A DNA stretch of 64,000 nt. Origin: Leucobacter aridicollis (GTDB lineage Bacteria > Actinomycetota > Actinomycetes > Actinomycetales > Microbacteriaceae). The position numbers were made by a program, and so were the translations under genes. The notes under the pieces are model-generated. The model was not told the origin of the DNA, made no database searches, and was given only the letters and a program-made list of their open reading frames with translations. The stretch spans positions 3,038,001-3,102,000 of the forward strand of contig NZ_JACCBD010000001.1 of assembly GCF_013409595.1 (NCBI RefSeq), in the 5' to 3' direction. Position 1 is the first letter of the stretch; every line of letters starts with the position of its first letter. Below, in pieces: positions 49,455 through 57,815 of the stretch.

Positions 49455-52400
49455 TTACCGAGCACCGGCCACGGCAAACCGCCGGGACCTGCGCCAGTAG
49501 GCAACGGAAGCTAGGAGGAGGAGACCGATCCCGCCGGCAGTGAACTGCCACGAACCGAGGCCTCCGGTGAGAGGAAGCGGCGGCGCCTGCGGCGCGTATT
49601 CGGCGACGATCCGGTAGACGGAGTGCTTACCCTGCGCGACCTCCGCGGCGGCGAGCGTCGGGCCGGAGCTCACTCGCTCCCAGCACATCTCAGTCGCGCC
49701 GGTAGCTGCGTTCGCCGCTGCTGCGCAATCGGGCGCCTCCGTGCGGAGCCTGTCGATCCCCGTCACGGTGTACCCAATCGGCGCCGACGCGGTGAGGTCG
49801 TAGCCCGAGGGCCGCGCCTCGCTCACGAAGTGCACGGAATCGAGGCGCACGTTGTAGGTCGAGTTGGCGTTCGCGAGTTCGAGGCCCCACTGCAGTGCCG
49901 GGGCCATGGTCTGGCCGCCCGCACGCTTCGTCACGAATGAGACGTTCGCCGTCTGGTTCGTCACGCCGCAGGTGATTGGCGCGCGCACCGGGGTCGCCGA
50001 GCCGCTGGCGTCGAGCTTCAGTGTGCCCGTTGCCGGGGTGAAGATGGACGCCGGCAGCGGAGCTCCCGCACCGTCAACGCACTCGACCTGGCCTCGCTGC
50101 GCGTAGAGCAGGGAGCTCACCGCTGGCACGGGCGTGATCCGCATCCGCTCGCCGACGGTATAGGTCTTGCCCGGCTCGAGCTGCTCCCGAGCGCCGCCAC
50201 TGATCGGGCGAATGTTGCCGCCCTCGGTGACCGTGATCTCCCAGTTCGCGGGGTCTGCCTGTGCGAGCAAGCCCGACTGCTGCGCGACCGGCGCGATGCG
50301 CTTCTCGCCGACGACGTCGACGGGATAGACGACCGCCAGGTCACACTTCGGCGCGGAGTCCGCGGTCTCGGTGCCGCTCGCGTCGACGCCGCGCACCGTG
50401 AAGGTGTGCTTGCCCTGCTCGAGCGGATCGGTGATCTTGTAGCTCCAGGTTCTCGCGTCGCCCGTGCCGGCAATCGTCGCCTCGCCGAGGAGCTTCGCAG
50501 CTCCGCCGCCGGCCGGGTGCTGGTACACTCGGACCTTCTCAGCGCCGGCGGTCACCTTGCCGGTGAGCGTCGCCTTACCGTCGAGCGACGGCCCGGTCGG
50601 GCACTCCATGATGGGAGGTGTCGGCTCGAACACGGTGATCTTCTGATTCGGGCCGCACGCGGCCTGCCCGTTCGCCGAGCAGTACACCGTCTCAGACCGT
50701 ACCTGAGTGATCTTCGACGTGTATGTACCGGCCTTCTTCGCCTTCAGTGTGAGGACGAGTTCGACCTCGGAGTTTGCCGAAACGTCCTTGTACCACGTTC
50801 CGCTATTCGCGAACCATCCGCTGGTGACGTTGACGTCAACGATCTCGAAGTCAGTGGTCAACTGATTCGTCGAACCAGTCGAGGTAAGAAACTTCAGGCC
50901 CGACCCCTGCTCATCGGCGTTGCCAGTGTTGCGCATAAAAATGCGGTACTCGAACGTCCCCCCGACAGGCACCGAGCTTGCGCTCACGGTGTGGTCGGCC
51001 GAGAGCGACGCGGCTGGCTTTGCAATGAACCGCGCGGTGCGGTTCACGGGTGCCTGGATCGAGGAGGTGTCTCCGGCGAGGCGCGCCTCAACCACGTAGT
51101 CTCCGGCCTTCGTCGAGGTGATCCTTGCGGTCGCGACGCCGTTCGAGTCCGTCACGTTCGTGCCCGTCGAGGTGAGGGTCACGCCAGTCACCGGGTTCGT
51201 CAGGGTGAACACGACCTGTTGGTCCTTGATCGGCACGCCGCCGGTCGCGGTGGTGCTCCGAATCGTCGCCGTCGCCACGTGGGTTGCGACGCCGTCGGCG
51301 AACCTGTTGTCCTGGCTCACGTAGAGCTCAGAGTTATTCAGGCCCGGCACCACTGGCTCGGGGACGAACAGCGCGAACACCTCGCGCGAGTTCTTGATGC
51401 CCTTACCGGCGACGGTCGCCTCGACCCAGTACTTGCCAGGTTTCGTGGCGGTGATGCTCACCGCGGCCTTCCCGTCGCTGCCCGTGGAACGTGTGCTCGT
51501 CGATAGCGTCGCCTGGGAGGCGGCGCTCCAATCCTCGTTGAAGAGTTTGAAGTTGACGCTCACGCCGTCCATCGGCGCGTTCGTGGTCGACATGACCGTC
51601 GCCGTCGCTGTGTGAGTCTCGACGCCATTGGCAATCTTCTCGCCTGGCGTCACCACGACGTTCGAGCTACCGTAATCGACCTCTGGCCCCGCTGGGATGA
51701 AGGTCGCAATGTGGTTCTCGCCGCCAGTGACCCGCTCGCTCGCTACCGTGGCGACGACGGTGTAATTCCCTGGGGTGGTCGCCGTGACCGTCGCGGACAC
51801 CTTGCCAGAGCCGCCCGTCGTTGCACTGTTCGGCGACACCGCCGCGTTGAGCGCCGCCGTGCCGTCGGCGTTTCGCACGACGAGCTTCACAGGCTGGCCA
51901 GACATGACAGCCCCGGTCGTGTCACGCACAGTCACGACCGCATCATGCTCGTCGATCCCGTTGGCCCAACGGTTGCCCTTTGTCACCTCAAGCAGAGTGC
52001 GCGACATATCGGGCTTCGGATCAACAAACACGACGGTTTGAGGCGAACCCGCGATGACCCCACCGTCCGCATACGTCGCGACGACCTTATACGTTCCGGC
52101 AGCTGTGCCGCGGATCGTCGCGTGGGCCTTTCCGTCTGAACCCGTGAGCGCACTCTCGGTGATGCTTGCCCCGGTCGCGGGAGTGACTCCATCTTGGTTA
52201 TAGATCTTGAAGATCACGGCCTTGCCCTGCGACACCACTCCGACGCTCTTGTATATCGTCGCCGTGGCGGTGTGGTCTTCGACGCCGACGACCTTCTCGC
52301 CCGGCGTCACCGTCAACTTCGACTGCGAGAAGTCGATGCCGTCCCCATTAACGAACTGGATCTTCAGCGCAAGCGAGTTGCGAATGGGGGTCGCCACACC

Positions 52401-53645
52401 GTCGATATTTGCGATTGCCTGCACGTAGTACGTGCCTGCAAGCCTCGAGGACACCGTCGATACTGCCAGACCTCCGCCCGTCGACGTGGGCGACACCGGA
52501 TCCGGGACTGCCGTACTCGCGGCGACTGGGTACTTGCCAGCCGCGTCGGAGAAGAGCTTGTAGGTTACCGGCACGCCTGACTTGTGGTTGCCGTTCGCGT
52601 CAAAAATGTGCGCCGTGAGCGTGTGTTTGTCGGCCTGGTCCGCCCAGCGAGTCCCGGTTGAAACCTCAAGATATGAGGTCTCCTTCTGCGCTGGCTTGTT
52701 GACGAACTCAACCACCCTGTTGACATTGTTCGCGACCGGACTCGACCCGATCTTTGCCCGCACCGAGTAGAAGCCAGCCTTGCTCGCCGTAATCGTCGCA
52801 ACCGCATACCCTTGGCCGTCCGACGTCTTCGTCACGGGCGCCACCGTCGACTCGCTCGTGATCGCTGAGCCATTGGCCGTGTACATCGTGAACGTGACAT
52901 CCTGATTGCTCATCCATGAGCCGTCTGATCCTTTGACTCGAGCGGTGACCGTGTGCGATCCGCCGTCCCAATACACCTGCCCGTCGGAAACCGAGAGCGT
53001 TGAGCCGGCGTAGTCGGGGGTCACTGGCGCCGGTTCGAACCCGCCGTAGCTGAAGGAGCCGGTGCCCTCCTTCATGATGACCCCGGTACCATCGAGGCCT
53101 TCTGCTGGATTGTAGGTAAACGGGAATTGCACCAGGCGGCTCGTGTTGCCCTTGGGCCTGAGAGTAAACGAGTTGCCCGGGCTCTTGACGCGGTGCTCCC
53201 ACATCAGCACCTCGGCGTTGCCCGAACACGTCGCAGGGTCAACGAACGAGACTCCGACGATGTCGGGACCGCCCCAGATATCCTGCAACCCCGTCGACAT
53301 GCAGTATCCGTCGAACGGCCCGCCGACCTTGATCACCTTGCCGGTCTCGCCGGGCCCGGGAATGCTCCATTTCGCGTTCGGCTCAAGCGCCAAGACGCCC
53401 TCGACGGAGCTCGCCCAGTAGTCCGTTGCGATTCTGAGGTGCAGACCGGCCGGCCCCGTAGAGCCGACCTTGATCGGCCAGTAGTTGGCGTTCTGGTTGT
53501 AGATGAGTTGGCCGACCAGACGTGACTCTGCCTGCGCTGGCGCATCCGTCGCAACGACTGATCCCGAGATCAAGCCCAGGATGACTCCGACGCCCAACAG
53601 GAGACGAATGAGGCGCCCGGTGCGGGTGCGTCGCGTTGGAGACAC
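49455..53645 (-). CDS. Giant LPXTG surface protein with six Ig-like (Big_1) repeats; probable pilus tip adhesin
   Basis: 1396 residues from GTG 53645 (AAGGAA upstream). Signal peptide (~10-40, ends A-Q-A). Trp-rich N-terminal domain (~41-225). Then six Big_1-like repeats of about 105-110 residues (~230-890), each with a V-T-P-G-E/V-S-x-G start and a G-x-A-x-A-x-I-x-x-T-x-x-G-x-Y-x-V core. Then a DUF11-like domain, an Ig-like domain, a C-terminal beta domain with a C-V-D/C-G-V cysteine pair, and sorting signal L-P-L-T-G (1357-1361) with membrane helix and R-R-S-R-R. The first gene in the pilus locus. Visibly less GC-rich than its surroundings. Confidence 0.9.
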   Translation of the reverse strand: MSPTRRTRTGRLIRLLLGVGVILGLISGSVVATDAPAQAESRLVGQLIYNQNANYWPIKVGSTGPAGLHLRIATDYWASSVEGVLALEPNAKWSIPGPGETGKVIKVGGPFDGYCMSTGLQDIWGGPDIVGVSFVDPATCSGNAEVLMWEHRVKSPGNSFTLRPKGNTSRLVQFPFTYNPAEGLDGTGVIMKEGTGSFSYGGFEPAPVTPDYAGSTLSVSDGQVYWDGGSHTVTARVKGSDGSWMSNQDVTFTMYTANGSAITSESTVAPVTKTSDGQGYAVATITASKAGFYSVRAKIGSSPVANNVNRVVEFVNKPAQKETSYLEVSTGTRWADQADKHTLTAHIFDANGNHKSGVPVTYKLFSDAAGKYPVAASTAVPDPVSPTSTGGGLAVSTVSSRLAGTYYVQAIANIDGVATPIRNSLALKIQFVNGDGIDFSQSKLTVTPGEKVVGVEDHTATATIYKSVGVVSQGKAVIFKIYNQDGVTPATGASITESALTGSDGKAHATIRGTAAGTYKVVATYADGGVIAGSPQTVVFVDPKPDMSRTLLEVTKGNRWANGIDEHDAVVTVRDTTGAVMSGQPVKLVVRNADGTAALNAAVSPNSATTGGSGKVSATVTATTPGNYTVVATVASERVTGGENHIATFIPAGPEVDYGSSNVVVTPGEKIANGVETHTATATVMSTTNAPMDGVSVNFKLFNEDWSAASQATLSTSTRSTGSDGKAAVSITATKPGKYWVEATVAGKGIKNSREVFALFVPEPVVPGLNNSELYVSQDNRFADGVATHVATATIRSTTATGGVPIKDQQVVFTLTNPVTGVTLTSTGTNVTDSNGVATARITSTKAGDYVVEARLAGDTSSIQAPVNRTARFIAKPAASLSADHTVSASSVPVGGTFEYRIFMRNTGNADEQGSGLKFLTSTGSTNQLTTDFEIVDVNVTSGWFANSGTWYKDVSANSEVELVLTLKAKKAGTYTSKITQVRSETVYCSANGQAACGPNQKITVFEPTPPIMECPTGPSLDGKATLTGKVTAGAEKVRVYQHPAGGGAAKLLGEATIAGTGDARTWSYKITDPLEQGKHTFTVRGVDASGTETADSAPKCDLAVVYPVDVVGEKRIAPVAQQSGLLAQADPANWEITVTEGGNIRPISGGAREQLEPGKTYTVGERMRITPVPAVSSLLYAQRGQVECVDGAGAPLPASIFTPATGTLKLDASGSATPVRAPITCGVTNQTANVSFVTKRAGGQTMAPALQWGLELANANSTYNVRLDSVHFVSEARPSGYDLTASAPIGYTVTGIDRLRTEAPDCAAAANAATGATEMCWERVSSGPTLAAAEVAQGKHSVYRIVAEYAPQAPPLPLTGGLGSWQFTAGGIGLLLLASVAYWRRSRRFAVAGAR

Positions 53646-53965
53646 GGTACTTCCTTCACATCTAGGGTGCGGGCTGGCCAGGCGCGTTGTTGTGAGCAAG
53701 AGCCCAAGGCACACACCTGTCGCAAGCGGCTCTTGCGGCCTGCAATAGGCTCGCAGGCTGACTCATCCGCGCCGCCAGGTTCGCCGCAACTGAGGTGACG
53801 TTCCCCACCGCATTAAGTACGTTCCAACCCGGTCCCCGAGCCCGTCAGCACCTCGTAAGCACTTCTGCAGAAAACGTGCAGTATGTGTCCCGGCCGCAGA
53901 CGGCGGGCCCTCAGAATCGACGTGCAGCGTCGACGAGATGATGCAGCAGCAGCGTACGAACACAA
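53646..53965. other. Intergenic region upstream of the pilus locus
   Basis: About 320 bp without a gene. It should contain the pilus promoter, but no -10/-35 pair stands out; TACTTAAT on the minus strand at about 53810-53820 is a weak candidate. A small TCGACG/CGTCGA dyad lies near 53916-53932. Nothing else recognised. Confidence 0.4.
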
Positions 53966-54009
53966 CAACGGCAGTCACCATTGGAGAGTTCCACTGGTGA
54001 CTGCCGTTG
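53966..54009 (-). terminator. Terminator after the D-2-hydroxyacid dehydrogenase gene
   Basis: Perfect 15-bp stem CAACGGCAGTCACCA with its complement, 14-nt loop. Confidence 0.82.
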
Positions 54010-54055
54010 ACCTGTTGGGCGCGTGTCGGCAAGCGCCGACGAGGCAGTGTTGGCG

Positions 54056-54991
54056 CTAACCGCCCAGCACGATGTTCTCGGGCCGCTCGCCCGCACGGAG
54101 CGCCGCGATCTGCCGCTGGATCAGGGAGACCATGCGCGGCATCATCGCCGTCGAGTCGCCGCCAGCGTGCGGGGTGATGAGCGCGTTCGGCAGCGACCAC
54201 AGCGGGTGGTCGGCCGGGAGCGGCTCGGGATCCGTGACGTCGAGGGCCGCGCGGAGACGCCCCGCGGTGAGCTCGGCGACAAGATCCTCGGTCACGACGA
54301 GCGGGCCGCGACCGACGTTCACGACGAGTGCGTCGTCGGGAAGCGCGGCAAAGGCGGCGGCGTCGAACAGTCCGCGGGTCTCGTCGCTGAGCGGGAGCCC
54401 AAGGATCAGCACCTCGGTTGCGGGCAGCAGCGCGTGCAACTCGTCGAGGCCGTGGACGTGCACGGTCTCGCCCGCGAGGTTCTGCTCGTCGCGCGCGGAC
54501 CGGGCAAGCCTCGTGATCTTCGTCTCGAACCCGGCGAGGCGCGCCTCGATAGCCTTCCCCACGCCGCCATAGCCAACGATGAGCACGTTGCGGTCTGCGA
54601 GGCTCGGAAAGGTCTGCAGCTCCCACTTGCCTTCGAGACCGTCGCGGATGAACCGCGGCAGCCCGCGCTGCGACGCAATCGCGAGCCCGACGGCGAGCTC
54701 GGCGGTCGCTGCCTCGTGCACGGAGGTCGCGTTCGCGAGCGGGTAACCACTCGGCAGATACTTCTCGATTCCGTTGTAGCCGATCGACTGCCACTGGATG
54801 AGCTGCGCCGATACTTCCGAAACCTTGGCGAGTCGGCGGATCCCGCCCCAGTATGGGGGCACGATGATATCGATGTGGGATCGGGGCGCGGGTCCATCAA
54901 GATCCCACTCGACGATGTCGACGCCGTCGATCTCCCCAATCGCCGCTCGCAGTCCCGGATCAGTCGGCAGTGACAATACGAAATCGCTCAT
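54056..54991 (-). CDS. D-isomer specific 2-hydroxyacid dehydrogenase
   Basis: 311 residues. NAD-binding motif V-L-I-V-G-Y-G-G-V-G-K-A-I (~138-150), with N-V-G-R-G-P-L-V, the Arg/Glu/His set (V-N-V-G-R, D-P-E-P-L, P-H-A-G-G) near 235-290. Reduces 2-keto acids or oxidises D-2-hydroxy acids. The N-terminal substrate half is shorter than in SerA, with no ACT domain, so not phosphoglycerate dehydrogenase. TAGACT six nt before ATG 54991 suggests a leaderless transcript. Confidence 0.9.
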   Translation of the reverse strand: MSDFVLSLPTDPGLRAAIGEIDGVDIVEWDLDGPAPRSHIDIIVPPYWGGIRRLAKVSEVSAQLIQWQSIGYNGIEKYLPSGYPLANATSVHEAATAELAVGLAIASQRGLPRFIRDGLEGKWELQTFPSLADRNVLIVGYGGVGKAIEARLAGFETKITRLARSARDEQNLAGETVHVHGLDELHALLPATEVLILGLPLSDETRGLFDAAAFAALPDDALVVNVGRGPLVVTEDLVAELTAGRLRAALDVTDPEPLPADHPLWSLPNALITPHAGGDSTAMMPRMVSLIQRQIAALRAGERPENIVLGG

Positions 54992-54997
54992 TGCCTC

Positions 54998-55003
54998 AGT
55001 CTA
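54998..55003 (-). promoter_or_regulatory. -10 element of the dehydrogenase gene
   Basis: TAGACT on the minus strand, 6 nt before ATG 54991; identical hexamer and distance to the glutaredoxin gene at 18312. Confidence 0.6.
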
Positions 55004-55062
55004 GGGCTGCCCGTGGCGCGGCGCGGTATGGCGATGCAGCTTGGCCGTCGTCCGCACAGGAG

Positions 55063-56019
55063 TTACAGCGAGAGTGTCCTCCGCAGCTCGCTCACGAAGT
55101 GCGCCATCGTCGCGGCCGACTGCTCTCGCGCGCTGGCGGATTCGTCCGGCCGGTTGAGGTAGCCGTGCACGGTTCCGAGCTCGATCCGCTCCGTCACGGG
55201 CACACCCGCGGCACGCAGCTGGTCAGCGAACTCCTCGCCGGACGCGCGCAGTTCGTCGGCGTCGGCGTTCACGATAATCGTCGGTGGCAGCAGCGCGAGC
55301 CGGTCGGCGGGCAGCTCACCCACGACCAGGGGCCCGCCATCAGTCAGCCCGCTGCCAAGGTAGAAGCTGTACATCTCGGCGATCCGGTCGGCGCGGAACC
55401 GACGCGCCTCCGGCAGCGCAGCAACGGCGTCGGCGAGCTGCGGATCGACTCGTTGGGTGCGATGCATCGTCGGGTATTCGAGCAGCAGCGCGGCCGCGGC
55501 ACGTTCCGGGGCTCGCTCCGCCTGCGCGAGGGTCGCGAGGGTCGCCAGATGCGCGCCCGCGCTCGCCCCGCCGACGACGAGCGGCCCGCCGTACTCGGCC
55601 CCGGCCCACGCGACAACCGCCGCGACGTCGTTCGACGGCGCCGGCGCCTTCACGGTGTCGCTCGCGAGCACGTAGTCGACGGAGATCACCCGCAGTCCGG
55701 CCGCGGCGAAGCTGCGCGATACCCAGTCGGCCTCGGGCCAGTCGAGCGTGCCACGAATGAACGAGCCACCGTGCGCCCAGACGAGCGTGGCCCACGGCTG
55801 AACGTCACCGACAGGCTCGTAGCCGCGCACCGGCACTCGGGCCGATCCTGCGCGGTTGATGCCGCCCGTGGGGGCGGGCACCGGCCCGGCAACCTCGAAC
55901 GACGTAACGCTCACGTGACCCACTAGTTCATCCCCCTCAGCCTCGCTCGGCACGCACGCCGAAAGTGCAAGCATCGCCGCCAGCGCGAGCGGTGCAGCTC
56001 GGAGCAACGATCGCCGCAT
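55063..56019 (-). CDS. Lipoprotein alpha/beta hydrolase (esterase, HSL-like)
   Basis: 318 residues from ATG 56019. Lipobox L-A-L-S-A-C (Cys22), so outer-face anchored. Oxyanion motif H-G-G (V-W-A-H-G-G-S-F-I-R-G), nucleophile elbow G-G-A-S-A-G-A-H, acid in A-D-A-D-E-L and His in G-T-V-H-G-Y; the hormone-sensitive lipase family of carboxylesterases. TATACT lies 6 nt before the start. Back to back with another hydrolase 40 bp away. Confidence 0.88.
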   Translation of the reverse strand: MRRSLLRAAPLALAAMLALSACVPSEAEGDELVGHVSVTSFEVAGPVPAPTGGINRAGSARVPVRGYEPVGDVQPWATLVWAHGGSFIRGTLDWPEADWVSRSFAAAGLRVISVDYVLASDTVKAPAPSNDVAAVVAWAGAEYGGPLVVGGASAGAHLATLATLAQAERAPERAAAALLLEYPTMHRTQRVDPQLADAVAALPEARRFRADRIAEMYSFYLGSGLTDGGPLVVGELPADRLALLPPTIIVNADADELRASGEEFADQLRAAGVPVTERIELGTVHGYLNRPDESASAREQSAATMAHFVSELRRTLSL

Positions 56020-56025
56020 TCCCAC

Positions 56026-56053
56026 AGTATATTTGCGCCCGGTGCGCAAGAAT
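56026..56053. promoter_or_regulatory. Back-to-back promoters and central palindrome of the two hydrolase genes
   Basis: Minus strand: TATACT (56031-56026), 6 nt before ATG 56019. Plus strand: AAGAAT (56048-56053), 6 nt before ATG 56060. Between them TTGCGC-N5-GCGCAA (56033-56049), a perfect dyad placed to control both. Confidence 0.6.
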
Positions 56054-56059
56054 GGAGCC

Positions 56060-56944
56060 ATGAACGACCAGCACTCCCCCGGACGCCGCGACTTCACCTA
56101 TACCGACGCGCACGGCATCGAGATCAGCGCCTACGCGTGGCTACCCGATCCTGATCGGCGGCCGGAGCCCGTCGGCGCCGTGCAGATCGCTCACGGCATC
56201 GGCGAGCACGCGCTGCGCTACGACGGCTTCGCGCGATTCCTCGCGCGGGCGGGTCTCGCCGTCTACGCGAACGACCACCGCGGTCACGGCGAAACGGGAC
56301 GCCGGCAGCACGGCGGCGATCTCTCGCTCCTCGGCAAGCTCGGGCCCGGCGGCCTCCGCGCGGCCGAAGGGGTCATTCGGCAGCTCACCGAGATCATCCG
56401 GACCGAGCACCCGGGACTGCGCGTTGCGCAGCTCGGTCACTCCTGGGGCTCGCTGATGACCCAGCGGATCCTGAACGAGGCGCCGCGGCAGTGGGACGCC
56501 GTCGTGCTCTCAGGCAGCGCGTACCGGACGCCGCGGTTCATGGAGAGCGGCAACCTCAACGCGAACTGGGCGGGCGAGGACGGCGCGAACGGCTTCGAGT
56601 GGCTGAGCCGCGACCCGGAGACCGCGTCCGCGTTCATCGCTGATCCGCTGTGTTTCGAGGCGAACATCTTGAAGCTGTTCGGCGTGAGCGACGGGCTGCG
56701 ACTGTTCGGAACCCCCGGGCCGGGGCTCGCGGTCGACGTCCCGCTGCTCATCGTCTCCGGGAGCGACGATCCGCTGAGCCGCGCAGACGGGCTGAAACGC
56801 CTCGCGGACGCGTACCGGGCGCGCGGCGTGCGCGACGTGGCGCTGAAGATCTACCCGGGCGCGCGTCACGAGCTGCTCCAGGAGACGAACCGCGACGCTG
56901 TCTACACGGACCTCGCGACCTGGCTGCTCGAGCACGTCGAGTAG
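56060..56944 (+). CDS. Alpha/beta hydrolase, monoacylglycerol-lipase-like
   Basis: 294 residues. H-G-I-G-E-H-A-L-R-Y oxyanion region, A-N-D-H-R-G-H-G-E-T-G, nucleophile elbow L-G-H-S-W-G-S, acid in S-G-S-D-D-P-L, His in G-A-R-H-E-L-L-Q-E-T-N: the serine aminopeptidase S33/Hydrolase_4 family. Cytoplasmic. Start at ATG 56060; GGAG is too close for a normal ribosome site, so a leaderless start fits better. Confidence 0.88.
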   Translation: MNDQHSPGRRDFTYTDAHGIEISAYAWLPDPDRRPEPVGAVQIAHGIGEHALRYDGFARFLARAGLAVYANDHRGHGETGRRQHGGDLSLLGKLGPGGLRAAEGVIRQLTEIIRTEHPGLRVAQLGHSWGSLMTQRILNEAPRQWDAVVLSGSAYRTPRFMESGNLNANWAGEDGANGFEWLSRDPETASAFIADPLCFEANILKLFGVSDGLRLFGTPGPGLAVDVPLLIVSGSDDPLSRADGLKRLADAYRARGVRDVALKIYPGARHELLQETNRDAVYTDLATWLLEHVE

Positions 56945-56949
56945 CCGGT

Positions 56950-56983
56950 AGCCGGCCCGGGGCTGCGCGTGGGCGAGCCGGCT
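56950..56983. terminator. Hairpin between convergent hydrolase and GntR genes
   Basis: AGCCGGC (56950-56956) and GCCGGCT (56977-56983), 7-bp stem with a 20-nt loop. Weak. Confidence 0.4.
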
Positions 56984-57669
56984 CAGTCGAGGTCGAGGCG
57001 CTCGTAACCCGCGAGCAGGATCCGCTCGGCGAGGAACAGGTAGTCCCTGAGCTGGCTCGCCGCGCGCTCGGTGTCGCCCGCTTCGAGGAGCTCGACGATC
57101 TCGAGGTTCCGCTCGAGGAACGGGGCGTGGAGGTACTCGGGGTCGTCAATGAGCCCGAACGCGAGCCGGAGCTCGGCAGTGAGCTGGGCGTAGAGCCGGT
57201 TCAGGCGAGGACTGTCTGCGAGCTCGAAGATTGCCTGGTGGAAGCGGATGTTCGCGCCAGCGATTGCCGGCCAGTCATCTCGCTTCCGATGCTCGAGCGC
57301 CTCCTCGACCGCGGCGCGCATCTTCGCGAGCGCCGGGTGCCGCGGGAGCGCCTCTGCGACGGCCTGGCATTCGACGAGCCGCCGCACGCGATACACATCG
57401 ATAATCGTGTTGATGTTGGGGATCGCCACGCACGCCCCGCGATGCGGCACCTGCGTGATGAGACCTTCTTGACTGAGCGTGCGGAACGCCTCTCGCAGCG
57501 TGTTGCGCGAGATGCCGAGTGACTCCGCGAGCTTCGCCTCGGGGACGCGGTCACCGGGCTTGAGTTCGCCGTTCGCGATTCGGCCGCGGATCTCTGCCGC
57601 TGCCTCCATCGCCCTCGACACTGCCGCCGTGTCGCCCTCTGACGGCGCGGTTGTGCGTGGGGATGACAT
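56983..57669 (-). CDS. GntR-family transcriptional regulator (FadR subfamily)
   Basis: 228 residues from ATG 57669. Winged helix at ~22-90 (I-R-G-R-I-A-N-G-E-L-K-P-G-D-R-V-P-E, L-G-I-S-R-N-T-L-R-E-A-F-R-T-L); FCD-type ligand domain at ~95-225 with R-F-H-Q-A-I. TACACT six nt upstream of the start. Divergent from the 5-oxoproline cluster with two dyads in the 146-bp gap, so it is the probable regulator of that cluster. Confidence 0.92.
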   Translation of the reverse strand: MSSPRTTAPSEGDTAAVSRAMEAAAEIRGRIANGELKPGDRVPEAKLAESLGISRNTLREAFRTLSQEGLITQVPHRGACVAIPNINTIIDVYRVRRLVECQAVAEALPRHPALAKMRAAVEEALEHRKRDDWPAIAGANIRFHQAIFELADSPRLNRLYAQLTAELRLAFGLIDDPEYLHAPFLERNLEIVELLEAGDTERAASQLRDYLFLAERILLAGYERLDLD

Positions 57670-57675
57670 GCGTGA

Positions 57676-57681
57676 AGTGTA
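57676..57681 (-). promoter_or_regulatory. -10 element of the gntR gene
   Basis: TACACT on the minus strand, 6 nt before ATG 57669. Confidence 0.55.
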
Positions 57682-57703
57682 GCAAGCGCACAGTGCGCAC
57701 CAA

Positions 57704-57720
57704 GGATTGTTGAGCAATCC
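57704..57720. promoter_or_regulatory. GntR operator candidate 1
   Basis: GGATTG-N5-CAATCC inverted repeat between the two divergent promoters. Confidence 0.55.
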
Positions 57721-57728
57721 ATCTTGCA

Positions 57729-57751
57729 TTGTTCAAACAACCGTGTACGCT
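57729..57751 (+). promoter_or_regulatory. GntR operator candidate 2 overlapping the promoter of the permease gene
   Basis: TTGTT-CA-AACAA dyad at 57729-57740. It lies between a possible -35 (TTGCAT, 57724-57729) and -10 (TACGCT, 57746-57751), so binding would block the NRAMP-pxp-acc operon. Confidence 0.6.
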
Positions 57752-57815
57752 GATGGAACGGATCACTCCACTCCCTGTCAAGCACGTGACGCAACGACGC
57801 GAAAGGCCCTCAGCG

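Noticed and set aside
50406-51506. 366-codon plus-strand frame inside the adhesin gene
   Set aside because: Antisense to repeat domains of the LPXTG protein; composition is a shadow of the coding strand.
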